Shown here: positions 22,321-32,633 of the stretch, piece by piece | Position numbering within the stretch: position 1 is the first letter of the stretch | Layout: the number at the start of each line of letters is the position of its first letter | The notes under the pieces: model-generated | The model's database searches: none | Seen by the model: only the letters and a program-made list of their open reading frames with translations | Told to the model about the DNA's origin: nothing | Made by a program: the position numbers and the translations under genes | Origin: Xiphydria camelus | Lineage: Eukaryota; Arthropoda; Insecta; Hymenoptera; Xiphydriidae | DNA length: 64,000 nucleotides | Assembly: GCA_963678675.1 (NCBI GenBank) | Contig: OY783201.1 | Location: 13,715,712 to 13,779,711 of the forward strand | Direction of reading: 5' to 3'

Positions 22321-22324
22321 GCGC

Positions 22325-23542
22325 TGGAAAAGAGAGAGTTGTAGGTGTATTTCAGATACAAAAAAATATTTAATATAATGTAACGAATATTCCAAATATA
22401 AATGTTTTTTTTTGTTTCGCTTTTTGCATACTTTACAAGTGCTTAACGCATATTTTACATCTCGTATCACACTGAATTATGGACATTTCTCATTAAGATT
22501 CAGTCATTAAACTCTGCCATTCTTGGTTAATACAAGTCTATGTCTATAACCCGAGGGAATGGAACGCGACGAGTTGTTTTTTCGATGTGTACTTCTACAC
22601 AATTACTCGTGCAAACTTATGCTGAATCTGCTCCATTGAAAGCAGTATGTAGAGAGACTGGTTTCGTCGCTTCAAAAGTGGAAACTGTGATGTTCATGAC
22701 AAGCAACGGCCAAGTTAAATGAAGAAGTTCGAAGATAAACAACTGCAAGCTCTATTGGAAGAAAATCCTGCTCAAACGCTCCGAAAATTGGCTCAACAGT
22801 CGATACGAAACTACAATTTCATGATGTCAACATGCCATGGGAAAGATGCGAAAAGAAGGAAAGTGGCTGACACATGAATTGACCGAAAATGCCATTGCTG
22901 ATCGTCCGAACATCTCGATTTCTTTGCTTGCAAAGCATAAAAGAAAAGTTTTTTATGGCGTATATCGTAACCGGTGATGAGAAATGGATCTATTTCGACA
23001 GCCCGAGATGCAAAAAATCATGGGTTTATCCTGGCCAGCCATCAACGTCGATACCAAAACGAAACATCCACGGTCACAAAACAATGCTCTCAATTTGGCG
23101 AGGTGGGGTTGGAAGGTGTCGTTTATTATGAGCTGTTGAAACTGAATGAAACAATTACCGCCGCACGTTATCAACGACAATTGGAGCGTTCAAATGATAA
23201 TTTGATGCAAAAACGACCATCAATTGCATGAAATCGCCGAAAAGTAAATCTTCTTCACGACAACACTCGGCCTCGTGCTGCTTGAGCCGTAAAAGAAACA
23301 TTGATGGAGCTTGAGTGGGAAGTCTTCCCGCACCCAGCGTGGTCCCGAGTGATTATCATTTATTCGGATCAATGCAACATGACTCGGAAGGTACACAGCT
23401 AATATATGAACAATATATAATATTTTAACTACCTACTTGTTAAGTATACAAAAACGTATATATTTTGAATACTTTTTACATAGATATATTTGGAATATTT
23501 TGTTCACATATCTCAAATACACAACTTTTTCACGGAGAAGAG
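22325..23542. repeat. family D palindromic element interrupted by a mariner remnant
   Basis: The left part (22325-22475) and right part (23395-23542, with AAAACGTATATATTTTGAAT and ACACAACTTTTTCACGG) are the two ends of a family D unit. The middle has been replaced by the mariner-like pseudogene. Confidence 0.5.
22560..23395 (+). pseudogene. mariner transposase pseudogene
   Basis: Spread over several frames, the + strand shows an ordered mariner transposase: QLQALLEENPAQTLRKLAQ (helix-turn-helix region), IVTGDEKWIYFD (first catalytic aspartate, about 22963), KSWVYPGQPSTS, NIHGHKTMLSIW, VVYYELLKLNETITAARYQ, LLHDNTRPRA (second aspartate) and SDYHLF (third). Several frameshifts and stops, and a deletion just before SDYHLF, make it non-functional. 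Terminal repeats were not identified. It encoded a cut-and-paste DDD transposase. Confidence 0.9.
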
Positions 23543-23628
23543 CTGGATTGGCCCTTCGTTAACATGAGAAGTAGCTGTAAGGAGGGGCCAGCTTCCCGTA
23601 ACAACCCATTCCGCTCCACCTTACTGTA
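23539..23628. repeat. GGCCCCTCGTT hairpin element, family C (diverged)
   Basis: AGCTGGATTGGCCCTTCGTT pairs with GGAGGGGCCAGCTTCCCG. The terminal part CCGCTCCACCTTAC remains on the right. Confidence 0.6.
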
Positions 23629-24335
23629 TTGAGTAAACTAGGTGTTCTCGTCCCTCATTCCTGTTACGTTTCACGGTACTGATGTAAATTGGCCCCTCAT
23701 CGTCATACCCTTTTATCCTACAGATTCATTAAAAACGAATTTGTTTCATTCAAAATTCTCGTATAAACGAGTGATACCTATTATAAGTCCATCTGAAGCA
23801 CATTTAATATCTACATTAAATCAAAACCACTACATTAATTCGCACAAAACGAATATACCTTCACGTGATTACATTGAAAAACCTGCACTTCATGCAAAAT
23901 CACCATACCCGCGGTACATAATTCCCAAACGACCGACCCGTACTCTTCGTGTATAGCGATTACCCACTCCGATTAATTTCGCGTTTCGAAGGCAAGCAGC
24001 GCAACGCTGTTTCTTCTCCTGCCCTCCCTCTCCCGCGCTCTCCGAGAGAACTTCGGCCGGCAAATTCGAGGTTTCTCGCGAAACGTTCGGACTCCCACGT
24101 TACACGAGCATGTACTTGTACCTACATGGGTCGTGGCGCATCGACGCGTTCGCAGTGGTGTGCACGTTCGGCCCGACTTCGTACCGGCCTATCCCACTTA
24201 CCGACCGACGACGTGCGCGCGACGCGGTGAACGGCGCGAGCAAGCCGAAGCAGTTTGGTAACCGGGGATGAATCGCCCTGGCGGAGAACGAAAGCAGATA
24301 TTAATAACGCCGCGCGTATGATTGTTGCGTGGTCC

Positions 24336-24342
<7 letters not shown>
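23629..24342. other. intron, no recognisable element
   Basis: A lone half of the family C hairpin (ATTGGCCCCTCATCG near 23690) is present. The remainder is mixed, then GC-rich. Confidence 0.4.

Positions 24343-24384
<42 letters not shown>
24343..24384. repeat. (TC)n microsatellite, 21 units
   Basis: An uninterrupted TC dinucleotide run. A second, shorter run lies at 24614-24643 and is followed by GCTC tetranucleotides. Confidence 0.98.
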
Positions 24385-24388
<4 letters not shown>

Positions 24389-24611
24389 ACTGCCTTCCTC
24401 AACCTTAATGTTACTCTCGCGCGGCGTAGCACGACGTGGCGTGGCCGTAGCATGCGAGCCGGGGCCTCGCCGCGAGCAGACACCGTGGGAATCTTTAGGC
24501 GGGCCGAGTGCGGGCCGTTCTGGACGCGTGTAACCTTGTAACCTCCTCCGACCTCTCTCTTTTCTTTTCCTTCCTTTTCTTTCCTCTCCTCCGCTCCACC
24601 CGGCATCGCTT

Positions 24612-24613
<2 letters not shown>

Positions 24614-24643
<30 letters not shown>
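24614..24643. repeat. (TC)n microsatellite, 15 units
   Basis: An uninterrupted TC run in a GC-rich, repeat-poor stretch (24385-24925). Confidence 0.97.
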
Positions 24644-24646
<3 letters not shown>

Positions 24647-24927
24647 CGCTCGCTCTGCACTGCTTACCTCCCGTTGGAGAAGAGAGCATCCAACGAGCGC
24701 GGATCGCTCCGCGCCGCGCCGTATATTGGCGAGGCCGACCGGATCGAACGATTTCTGCAAACGGGGGGGGGTCCGGAATCGTCGATCGAGTTTGGCGCGA
24801 TCGCGGGGGGTTGCGTGTAGTTGAAGATATTTTCCCCGATTCTGTTCGTCGGCCTTGGTTATCGTTTACAGGTTCCGGTTAGTGGCGATTACGCGTGCAG
24901 TATGTATATATTATGTATACGCGCGTA

Positions 24928-25166
24928 CACTGAGAAACATAATTTGGTCAATCTAATGAAAATCTTGAAGATGAGGACCAAAATATTTGGTGAAATACGG
25001 ATCATCCACCTGCTTGGTTAAAGTGACCACTTTTTGGTTGGAATAATTAAACATTTGGTTAGAATAACTTGATATTTCGTTCAACTTACCAGTATTTCGA
25101 TTAGAAGAACTAAACGCGTTTAACTCGATGCGTTTTGTCATCTTAACCTAATTATTTTTCTCAGTG
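24928..25166. repeat. CACTGAGAAAAAT-ended element, family A, copy 1
   Basis: Begins CACTGAGAAACATAATTTGG and ends AACCTAATTATTTTTCTCAG+TG. Inside are repeated GGTTAGAATAACT-type motifs and the landmark CGATGCGTTTTGTCATCTTA. Confidence 0.75.
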
Positions 25167-25483
25167 CAGGTTGGCCAATGCTCTTAGGGAAAATGTAAAA
25201 ATGTCCGAGAATTTTAAATACGTGAGGGATTGCCAAAGAATTAAATGTTTGTCAGGGGAAATTGGTAAATAGAAATTTCGAAATTTGATTTAGACGAATT
25301 TATGCATTTAATTAAGTTTTAATAAATATCTTTATATTTTGAAAGTTTTGTCAGCGGACTTTTCGCGATTGTCAGAAAAATTGAAGGGAATTTTTTTTTC
25401 ATTGAAATTCGGTTCTTGTATAAAAAAATAGTCATCCCAGCAAACACAGTTACATTCACAGTAATGTAACATTTATAACTATA

Positions 25484-26035
25484 CGTGGGTCATTTGAAAG
25501 TTACCGGTCTTATTGACAAGCAGTCATGATAGAATTTAATTCTTGCTATCGTCTGATAGGTGACGTTGATAAATGTATCTCATGAAAGTGTCAAGTCATT
25601 CCGATCAGCACTTTGCTCATGGCACTTTTATAAAGTTGACAGATGTTTTCTGTCGACAATGGTGATCAAGTTCCTTTATTTGAATGGAAAAAAAAACTCA
25701 GGAAATAAAAGACGAATTAGACTCGGTATACGGTGAAGTGTCCCCTTCGTACGCAACCGTCAAACATTAGGTGGCTGAGTACAAACGTGGCTGTACCAGT
25801 ATCTTTGACGATGAGCGTTCTGGGCGCCCAAAAACTGTTTCAACTGACGAAATTGTGGACTTAGTGCATGAAACTGTGATGGGAGATCATCGATTGACCA
25901 TGAAGGAGATTGCTCGGGCTCTGTTCTTACAGATATCAGATGAACTGGTGCACAAGATTTTGCACGATTCTTTTCAATACAAATATTTTTACTTCCTCAG
26001 ATAATATTTTTGTCAGGGTAGCAAGATATTCTCAG
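25484..26035 (+). pseudogene. mariner element remnant, 5' half
   Basis: Carries a mariner-like N-terminus: YGEVSPSYATVKHWVAEYK in a mixture of frames, then RSGRPKTVSTDEIVDLVHET and RLTMKEIARAL, i.e. the helix-turn-helix DNA-binding half. The catalytic half is missing, and a CACTGAG-ended element starts at 26045. TACGTGGGTCATTTGAAAGT near 25484 may be the 5' terminal repeat. This is a different copy from the one at 22560. Confidence 0.8.
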
Positions 26036-26044
26036 CGAAACCTA

Positions 26045-26315
26045 CACTGAGAAAAATAACTAGGTTAAGATAACAAAACGCATCTGGTTAAACACGTTTA
26101 GTCAGTCTAATCAAAATACTGGTGAGTCGAACCAAATATATTTAGTTATTTTAACTACATGTTTAGTTAATCTAACTACATGTGTACCTATGTTATTCTA
26201 ACCAGAAAATGATCAGTTGAACCAAAGAGAGATAGAGAGGATCCTTATTTTACCAAACGGTTTTGTTATGGCCTCCAAGATTTCGATTAAATTGACCAGG
26301 TTATTTTTCCCAGTG
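26045..26315. repeat. CACTGAGAAAAAT-ended element, family A, copy 2
   Basis: Starts CACTGAGAAAAATAACTAGG and ends TTGACCAGGTTATTTTTCCC+AGTG, with ACAAAACGCATCTGGTTAA near the left. The ends are long inverted repeats. Orientation is opposite to the copy at 24928. Confidence 0.8.
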
Positions 26316-27010
26316 CAGTTTTGTTAAAATTGTAAAATCATTGTTTACCGTGACGGGGTAAATAATGTTGTCGAAATTTTTCAAATCTATATAGAATAAA
26401 TTAGCGAGAAACCCGAATCAGTGTTCACCCCGATTTCCCTCCGTCGGCCTTGGTTGTGTGGATTTACGGATTCCGCTTGGGGTCTATCTATGTAGGTATA
26501 GCGCGCGATAGCGCTGATATATGCATATCAGAGAGACCCCGAGGTGCGTCCTCCGGGGATCGACGGCTATTCGGGTTCCTCCTAATTCGGTAACCTTGTT
26601 TCTGCCGGAATTATCATAATGGCTCGAACGGAAGCGGCGCGCGCCTCGGAGCGACGAACTCTGCGGTGGAAACGGCTACCACTCTCGCGGCGATCCTCGC
26701 GCGCGATGCACATTCCCGTTCCTTCCGCGAGCCGACGCCGACGCGGCGCGCGGCTAACTCGGGCTAAGCCGGCTCGGCAGGCTCTCGTACGGTAATTACG
26801 CGACGTACTAATACCAGTTATTCGACGTCGACTGGTTTCGGACCCGTCTCAATTCGCAGGTGCATGCGCGCGCGCGCGCTTCTCGACACCTTCCACGGTT
26901 TCTCGCCCGCGAAGGACATTCGATGGCGTCGCCGAAGGATCCGCGTATCCTGCTCGTGGTGATAGTGTTCTCCGGAGAAGCCGTGGATTCGTGAAAGAGA
27001 ACCTATCCTC
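26316..27010. other. intron, CG-rich, repeat-poor
   Basis: No repeat family or exon recognised. Contains TACGGTAATTACGCGACGTA-type AT cores in GC-rich surroundings near 26790-26815. Confidence 0.35.
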
Positions 27011-27107
27011 GTGGGGTTATCGTGAAGTTGGCCCCTCGCTCTCTTGTAAGATAACGGGAACGAGGGCCAACTTCATGTGCCATACGGCTCCAGCTTATTT
27101 TAGGCTA
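27011..27107. repeat. family C hairpin element, first of three in tandem
   Basis: GAAGTTGGCCCCTCGCTCTC pairs with GGGAACGAGGGCCAACTTC. Followed at a spacing of about 155-165 bp by two further copies. Confidence 0.7.
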
Positions 27108-27164
27108 AATACGATGTTTCTCGACTGTACAGTTGCATAGGATGAAGCAAGGTATAATGTCTCA

Positions 27165-27265
27165 AGGGTAATGAAGATCAGAACTAATTGGCCCCTCGTG
27201 GCCAAGGTAAGTAAATGGAACGAGGGGCCAACTTCTCGTGTTAACCAGCCTTGGCCTCCCTTAGA
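27165..27265. repeat. family C hairpin element, second of three in tandem
   Basis: AATTGGCCCCTCGTGGCC and GGAACGAGGGGCCAACTTCT form the stem. GGCCTCCCTTAGAATAAATA follows, similar to the sequence after the third copy. Confidence 0.7.
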
Positions 27266-27329
27266 ATAAATACATTTTTTCAACTATATAATAGTATAAA
27301 GAAAGAATAAGGATTCACAATTTCGAGTG

Positions 27330-27425
27330 TAGAGAAGATCGGACCGAGTTGGCCCCTCGTTGCCATAGAAAGTAACGGAACCGAGGGGCCAACTTCCTTT
27401 TTTAACTTGCCTCGATCTCCTCTAT
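27330..27425. repeat. family C hairpin element, third of three in tandem
   Basis: GAGTTGGCCCCTCGTTGCC pairs with GGAACCGAGGGGCCAACTTC. Confidence 0.7.
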
Positions 27426-27952
27426 CATTATTTACACATTCTCTCTCTCCCACTCTCTCTATTTAAATTAACAAGCGACATATCCTAAATGTCAATCAAC
27501 CCAGACTCAAGTCTCATTACCCATCGCGATAAGAAAAAAATCGATTAACGATATAAGAAGCTATAATTTACGCACCGACGAACTTCCTCGATGTGACCAC
27601 CGAACGAAACGACCGTCTTTGTGAAACCTCTCGTGAAGCGCGATCCGCTCGGGTGGGCGGCCGGTGGTTAGAAGGAAAAACTTACCGCATGGACCGCCCG
27701 ACAACGAGTAATTATATATCGTCGATTCCCGGGCGATCGATCACGAAAAGTGATTTCCCATCGTGGCCGTTGATCGAGCTCTATCGATCGGCGACTACCC
27801 AGACCACGCGACCCGAGGATAAATGGAAATCGATCGGACTACTTACTCGCGTTCGTTTCGCTGAAACTGTCGAGTGACGTCCTTCGGAATTCAGTTTTCT
27901 TACTCATTTTTTTTCTCGCAGATTCAAAAAATTGGAACAAAATTATTAACTC
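27426..27952. other. intron, no recognisable element
   Basis: Contains a short pyrimidine run near 27440-27465. Nothing else recognised. Confidence 0.4.
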
Positions 27953-28421
27953 TGCGTCGGCAAAACAGTTTATTGCTAGTTTATAAATGTACATGGAAAA
28001 GGATAAATTGTAACATTTACAAAGTTTGTGGTTGAATGCGGGACAAGGCTAATTTATTGTTACGATAACTACAATTTTAGTAAGAATTACAGCAAACGCT
28101 TGCAACTTCTACAAGTTTTACTATAATTATTACCAGAATTGTAGTTATCATAACAAGAAATTGGCCTTGTCCCGAAATTTACCACACATTTTTTTCCGTG
28201 TAATTTCCAACACGGCGAAATAAATATTTCTTTAGGAGTAGGAAATATAATACGCGTTAATTATTAAAATATTTTATTCCTTCAAACGGTTGCCTCGAAG
28301 GATTTAATTGTGCCAAATAGAAGTAATAGTTAACGATTATTTATTTGATTCAATAAAGTGTTTCTTTTGCCATATTCAAAGAAACATTTATTAACTGTAA
28401 ATAAACTGTTTTCTCGGCGGA
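27953..28421. repeat. family G hairpin element, copy 4, with nested hairpin
   Basis: AACAGTTTATTGCTAGTTTA on the left and ATTAACTGTAAATAAACTGT on the right, with ACACGGCGAAATAAATATTT between. A separate hairpin (28039-28174) is inserted in the left part. Confidence 0.6.
28039..28174. repeat. 136 bp hairpin element with CGGGACAAGG ends
   Basis: The arms of about 46 bp pair: CGGGACAAGGCTAATTTATT, GTTACGATAACTACAATTTT against ATTGTAGTTATCATAACAAG, AAATTGGCCTTGTCCCG. Nested in a family G copy. Confidence 0.75.
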
Positions 28422-28598
28422 TATTTTTTCATTTTTCATTTTCGACCTTGTTTAAGCTTGAAAATGCTATTCAAAAGTGCAGCTACATATGTCATCGTAT
28501 TGTAAGACTATCTCTCCAGCACACTCATTACTTGGCCTAAGTGTGCTTTTCTGGCTTTTCGATGACGTCATAATAGAGTAAAGAAAAACGCACTTATA

Positions 28599-28694
28599 GG
28601 GTAAAACGGGGTGAATTAGTGCAGAAAGTTGACCCGTCGTATCTACAAGAAGTAATAAAAACGAGGAGTCAACTTCCTGCGGAAACACACCCCA
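28599..28694. repeat. family C hairpin element, well preserved
   Basis: GGGTAAAACGGGGTGAATTA at the left, CACACCCCACTTTACTC at the right. The inner stem GTTGACCCGTCG/ACGAGGAGTCAAC is diverged from the GGCCCC consensus. Confidence 0.75.
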
Positions 28695-29715
28695 CTTTAC
28701 TCTGACTTTGCGAATAATTCGTTTCTCAAGCATTTTCTTTTTCGTGTGATAATGAATACGTATAATACATAGATTATAAATTGAATTAAACAAATGTGAA
28801 TAATTTTTTGTATGCAAAGACCGAATCATCGCTTCTCGATTTCCTCGGCGACAGCGCAGCTCGCGCAACGAAGCCCCGCGCGCGCGCGTGCTTCGTCTCC
28901 GCCGCAGAGCGAAAGCAAGAAAGAGAGCGAGTGAGGAGGAGGGAAGAGTGAGTCAGGCGCGCGCGACAGGCCGCTCCGGGCGATCCTTCGTCCTGTTAGG
29001 AACTCCTTCTCCGTTACGTCACGTATTTGTATTTATAAACATATGACGTCATCACGCGCTCGTCCGAGCGAACTTCCCGCCGCGTAGATGCGCGCGGGTA
29101 CGTCGAACTTGCGCGCGGATCTAATAACGGTCGGATTAAGTATCGCCGCATCGAAGACGTTTCGTTTTGTAATTCTCGCGGCGCGGCATACCGTGCATAC
29201 CCGCGAGAGGGACCGACTGTCCGTGATGTGCCGAAAGGAATTCGAAATATCTGGAGAAAACGGCGGTACGCGGCACTCGACAAATGCCAAGTTCACTGTC
29301 GTCGGACTGTGCCTATAATTTTGTATGCAATAATCTCGGAAATATCCTCTCGCGCGAAACCAACTTCTTTTGCCGCGAATTTCAATTCACGTCGCGTAAT
29401 GCGACCGCGACATTCTTTTGGGGAGAAATCAACAGCCCTTTTTCTTTTCTTTACGGAGATTTTATTTCGCTGGAAATTTGCAGTGAGTATACAGAGCTTT
29501 GTATTAAATGTCCAGCCAGACATTCCTGATTCACGGCATGCGTCAAGTAGAGTTGCTTCGAGTTTTTTTTATTTTTACGTTAAATTAACAAAAATCGTTT
29601 GCTTCAAGTAGGTATAAATTGCAAATGGTACGTCAAATCTACGCGAAATTTAACTTAGTGAGTCACAGTAATGTGTCAAATTAAAGATATCCAATTTTGT
29701 CATCATGTGTCTATA
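28695..29715. other. intron, partly CG-rich, no recognisable element
   Basis: GC-rich from 28850 to 29200. The overlapping open frames on both strands at 29014-29611 look like composition effects. Confidence 0.4.
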
Positions 29716-29938
29716 CTGATAAATAGGGACATTTGATTTGATCGAAATAAAAATATTTTTAAATAGCCCTAAGCACGTTTATTCGATTAGAATGAATATG
29801 ACTCGGACGTACATAACTATTATTAATTTAACTAAATATTAAATTGGATCAAATCGGTATTCATTCGAATCGAAAATATGATCTTAGGACTACTTAAAGA
29901 CATGTTTATTTCGATGAAGCACATTTTTTTTCTTAGTA
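29716..29938. repeat. family F element, copy 2
   Basis: AGCACGTTTATTCGATTAGA on the left and GACATGTTTATTTCGATGAA on the right, with the core TGGATCAAATCGGTATTCAT. Ends TTTTTTCTTAGT. Confidence 0.6.
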
Positions 29939-30294
29939 TAGCTGGATATGTTACATTGTTTTTTACGTTGAAGGTTCTGAAATTATATATATTTTTTGTT
30001 AAGCAGAAGTGATGTCCCCTCCTCCCCCCAATTTGAGAGATATAAAAAAGTATTTCAAATACACGTAACAAGTATAGATATATTCAAATATGTAATAAGT
30101 TTATACCGCCTTTTGTATACTTCGCGAGTACCTAAAATATATTTTGGATATACGAAGAACCAAATATACCTACTTCTTATATAATTTAAATACATTTGAA
30201 AATATTGGCAGCATTAGAAAATTAAAAATCTATTTTTTGCTAATACACTAAAAATACATGAAAAATATATAAAAACATTTTAAATACTTGCCAA

Positions 30295-30608
30295 CACGGA
30301 GAAAAAGCTTTTACACTTGAGAAAACCCATGAATTTTTAGAGTTATCCCAGTAACAGGGCTCCTCGAGGTGAAACATTAAAGTTTTCAATAGACTACAGC
30401 GTACTTCTTACAGTTCATAATAGTATAAACATTAGTTCATACAGTAAAATTTACTTAACTCCCGTTAATATGCGTTGCGTTAAAATATGGGTTTATACTG
30501 TTACGAACTATAAAAAGTACGGTGTATCTATTAAAAAATTCAATGTTTCACCTCGAGGAGCCTTGTCATTAGAATTCACTGTAAAAATTACTAATCCTTT
30601 TTCTCCGT
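30295..30608. repeat. CACGGAGA-ended hairpin element nested in family D
   Basis: The ends CACGGAGAAAAAG and CTTTTTCTCCGT are inverted. The inner arms GGGCTCCTCGAGGTGAAACA and TGTTTCACCTCGAGGAGCC pair. Same terminal type as 2356-2598. Confidence 0.75.
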
Positions 30609-30657
30609 AAAGTATACAAAAGGCGGCAAAAAACGTATATATTTTGAATGCTCGTTA

Positions 30658-31575
30658 GGGTAAAGTCGGTAAATACGCCCCATATTTCAAAAAAAAATCA
30701 TAACTCGAGGAATTTGAAACAAACTTTATTTTAAAAAACAACAAAAATTTGGCAGGACATTACACTTCTTAAAAAAAATAAAAAACGACAAAAATTATCA
30801 AATAGCTTTTACAAAAAATAAAAAACCATTCACGTCAAATGGGGCGTATTACCCACCCCAGGGGGAAATACGCCCCATATACTTAATCGCCTTCTGCAGA
30901 TAAATTTTTGGCACAAACATCACAAACTGTGCCATGGGAGGTGCACGTTTCATGTAGCCATCCACGACATGCTGTGCATTGAATCCAGTCCACTTTGAAA
31001 TTCGTGGTGTAATAGTGGTCTCGACATTTGACGCAAATATCTTCCGCCTCGTCCAGAGAGTTCGTCCGATGATTCCAAAGGTAGACACATCTCAGAATTT
31101 GATGACGTTACTCCGAATTTTGATTCTCTTCTGGCCTTTTTCTGCATTCCCTGTACATCTTTTATGATTGGCTGGCTCTAGGTGGGGCGTATTTCCAAAA
31201 CCGGGGGGAAATACGCCCCACCGTTTAAATCTCCACACGCTACAGGTGCTAACAATCTACATGTTTCAGTTTTTAGTTTAATAAACGTACTTTCTGACGC
31301 CGTACTTGAAACTTACAAAATACACAATCACAACTCAATAATTCGGTATCTATAAACTTACGAGCAAATTTGTAGTACTCAAAGACACCAAATTATTCAC
31401 AAAAAAAATTTTATTTCCACAACGCTAGCTGAAATCTTAATAAGTGCGCGAGTTCTCTGGTAAGACACAGACATTCGACTGATGACTAACGCCTCAGCGA
31501 CATATACCGACGCATAATGTAGTTTCCATGTACTGGGGCGTATTTCCCCTCGGGGCGTATTTACCGACTTTACCC
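30658..31575 (-). mobile_element. 918 bp pogo-like DNA transposon derivative, TA target duplication
   Basis: Perfect 24 bp inverted ends (starting GGGTAAAGTCGG and ending ACGCCCC) are flanked by TA at 30656-30657 and 31576-31577, nested in a family D element. The motif GGGGCGTATTTCC recurs inside at about 30841-30880, 31180-31220 and 31535. The minus strand from about 31060 to 30883 encodes a PHD-like zinc finger, DICVKCRDHYYTT...W, IQCTACRGWLHETC and VCDVCAKN, then a stop. Similar fingers end some pogo/jerky-type DDE transposases in insects (family knowledge), and a TA duplication fits that superfamily. The catalytic domain is missing, so it is a deletion derivative. A frameshift lies just upstream of the finger. 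Confidence 0.8.
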
Positions 31576-31625
31576 TATATATATTTAAAAATTGATATCT
31601 CAAATATATATTTTTCCATGAGGGA

Positions 31626-31974
31626 CCTCAGTGCACTCGGAAACAGTTCATTCGCTTCGAAATGATATCGAAGAGTGAAAAGATACGCGTTCCAAGAATC
31701 GCGAGCGGCGACGAAAAAAAATCTGACCCCGACCTTGATTCGAACTTTTCTCGAGTCGAGAGAGAAGCTTTATTTTTAATCCCTCTCCCCCTTCACAAAA
31801 AAATCCGTATTGTACATTCTTACTACTCGACGCGTACGACGAGACTCGAGATTCCAATAAGCAACGCATTGATCGTGAATAAGATTGCCGGTAATTCGAT
31901 ACTTGAGTATAAGAAATCGAAGCGGGATCAATTTATCCACGTTATAGCTGTAGCGTAAAAGTATTATCTGCTGT
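31626..31974. other. intron between two family D copies
   Basis: Short, no recognisable element. A run of C (31974-31988) begins the next repeat. Confidence 0.4.
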
Positions 31975-32362
31975 CCCCCCCCTCCCCCCGACGGAAAAGT
32001 TATGTATTTAAGATAGGAAAAAAAAAAGTATTTCAAATACATGCAACAAGTATTTGAAATACGAGTACATGTTTCTGTCGCTTTTTGTATATTTCGCGGT
32101 TACTTAAAATATATATATTTGTATACCTATTTTAAATATATTTCGACTGTATAAACAAAAAAGGATATATTTCTTACATAATCATAATATATTTAGGAAT
32201 ATTGACTGCATCAAAAAATTGAAAATACATTTTTCTCTACATTCAAAATACATGGAAATATATTTCAAGTAGGTACTTGCGCAGTATATACAATGCGGCA
32301 AAAACGTATATATTTGAAAAATGTATATTTTTTTATATCAAATATAACCCCCCGTGGGGGTC
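31975..32362. repeat. family D palindromic element, copy 6
   Basis: CCGACGGAAAAGTTATGTAT at the left and ATAACCCCCCGTGGGGGTC at the right. Inner motifs are as in the other copies. Confidence 0.7.
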
Positions 32363-32420
32363 TCGACACGAGTATGTATGTACATATGTCGGAACTTCTT
32401 GGCTGGGCGCGTACATACGA

Positions 32421-32633
32421 GGTCTTACCGTCTGATATTGACATAGGAATTGTGCGAGTGCGAGTGAGAACGCAGATTAACTCTGGTGAACATGTAAGAG
32501 TTTCTCTGTCGCACACTCTAACTGGACAAGTTCGAGAAGGACGGAAAATGTGCGACAAAGGGGCTCTTATACATTCACCTGTGCTCTCACTCGCACTCGA
32601 ACGATTCCTATGTCAATATCAGACGGTAAGACC
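32421..32633. repeat. hairpin element with ~50 bp inverted ends
   Basis: GGTCTTACCGTCTGATATTG and ACATAGGAATTGTGCGAGTG on the left pair with the complementary right end. Few mismatches over about 50 bp. No obvious target duplication and no coding capacity. Confidence 0.8.

Larger units (their letters stand above)
29998..31625. repeat. family D palindromic element carrying two nested insertions
   Basis: The outer unit has the family motifs AAGTATTTCAAATACACGTA, ACCGCCTTTTGTATACTTCG and GCATTAGAAAATTAAAAATC. It is interrupted by a CACGGAGA-ended hairpin (30295-30608) and a TA-flanked element (30658-31575). AGTATACAAAAGGCGGCAAA lies between the two insertions. Confidence 0.65.
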
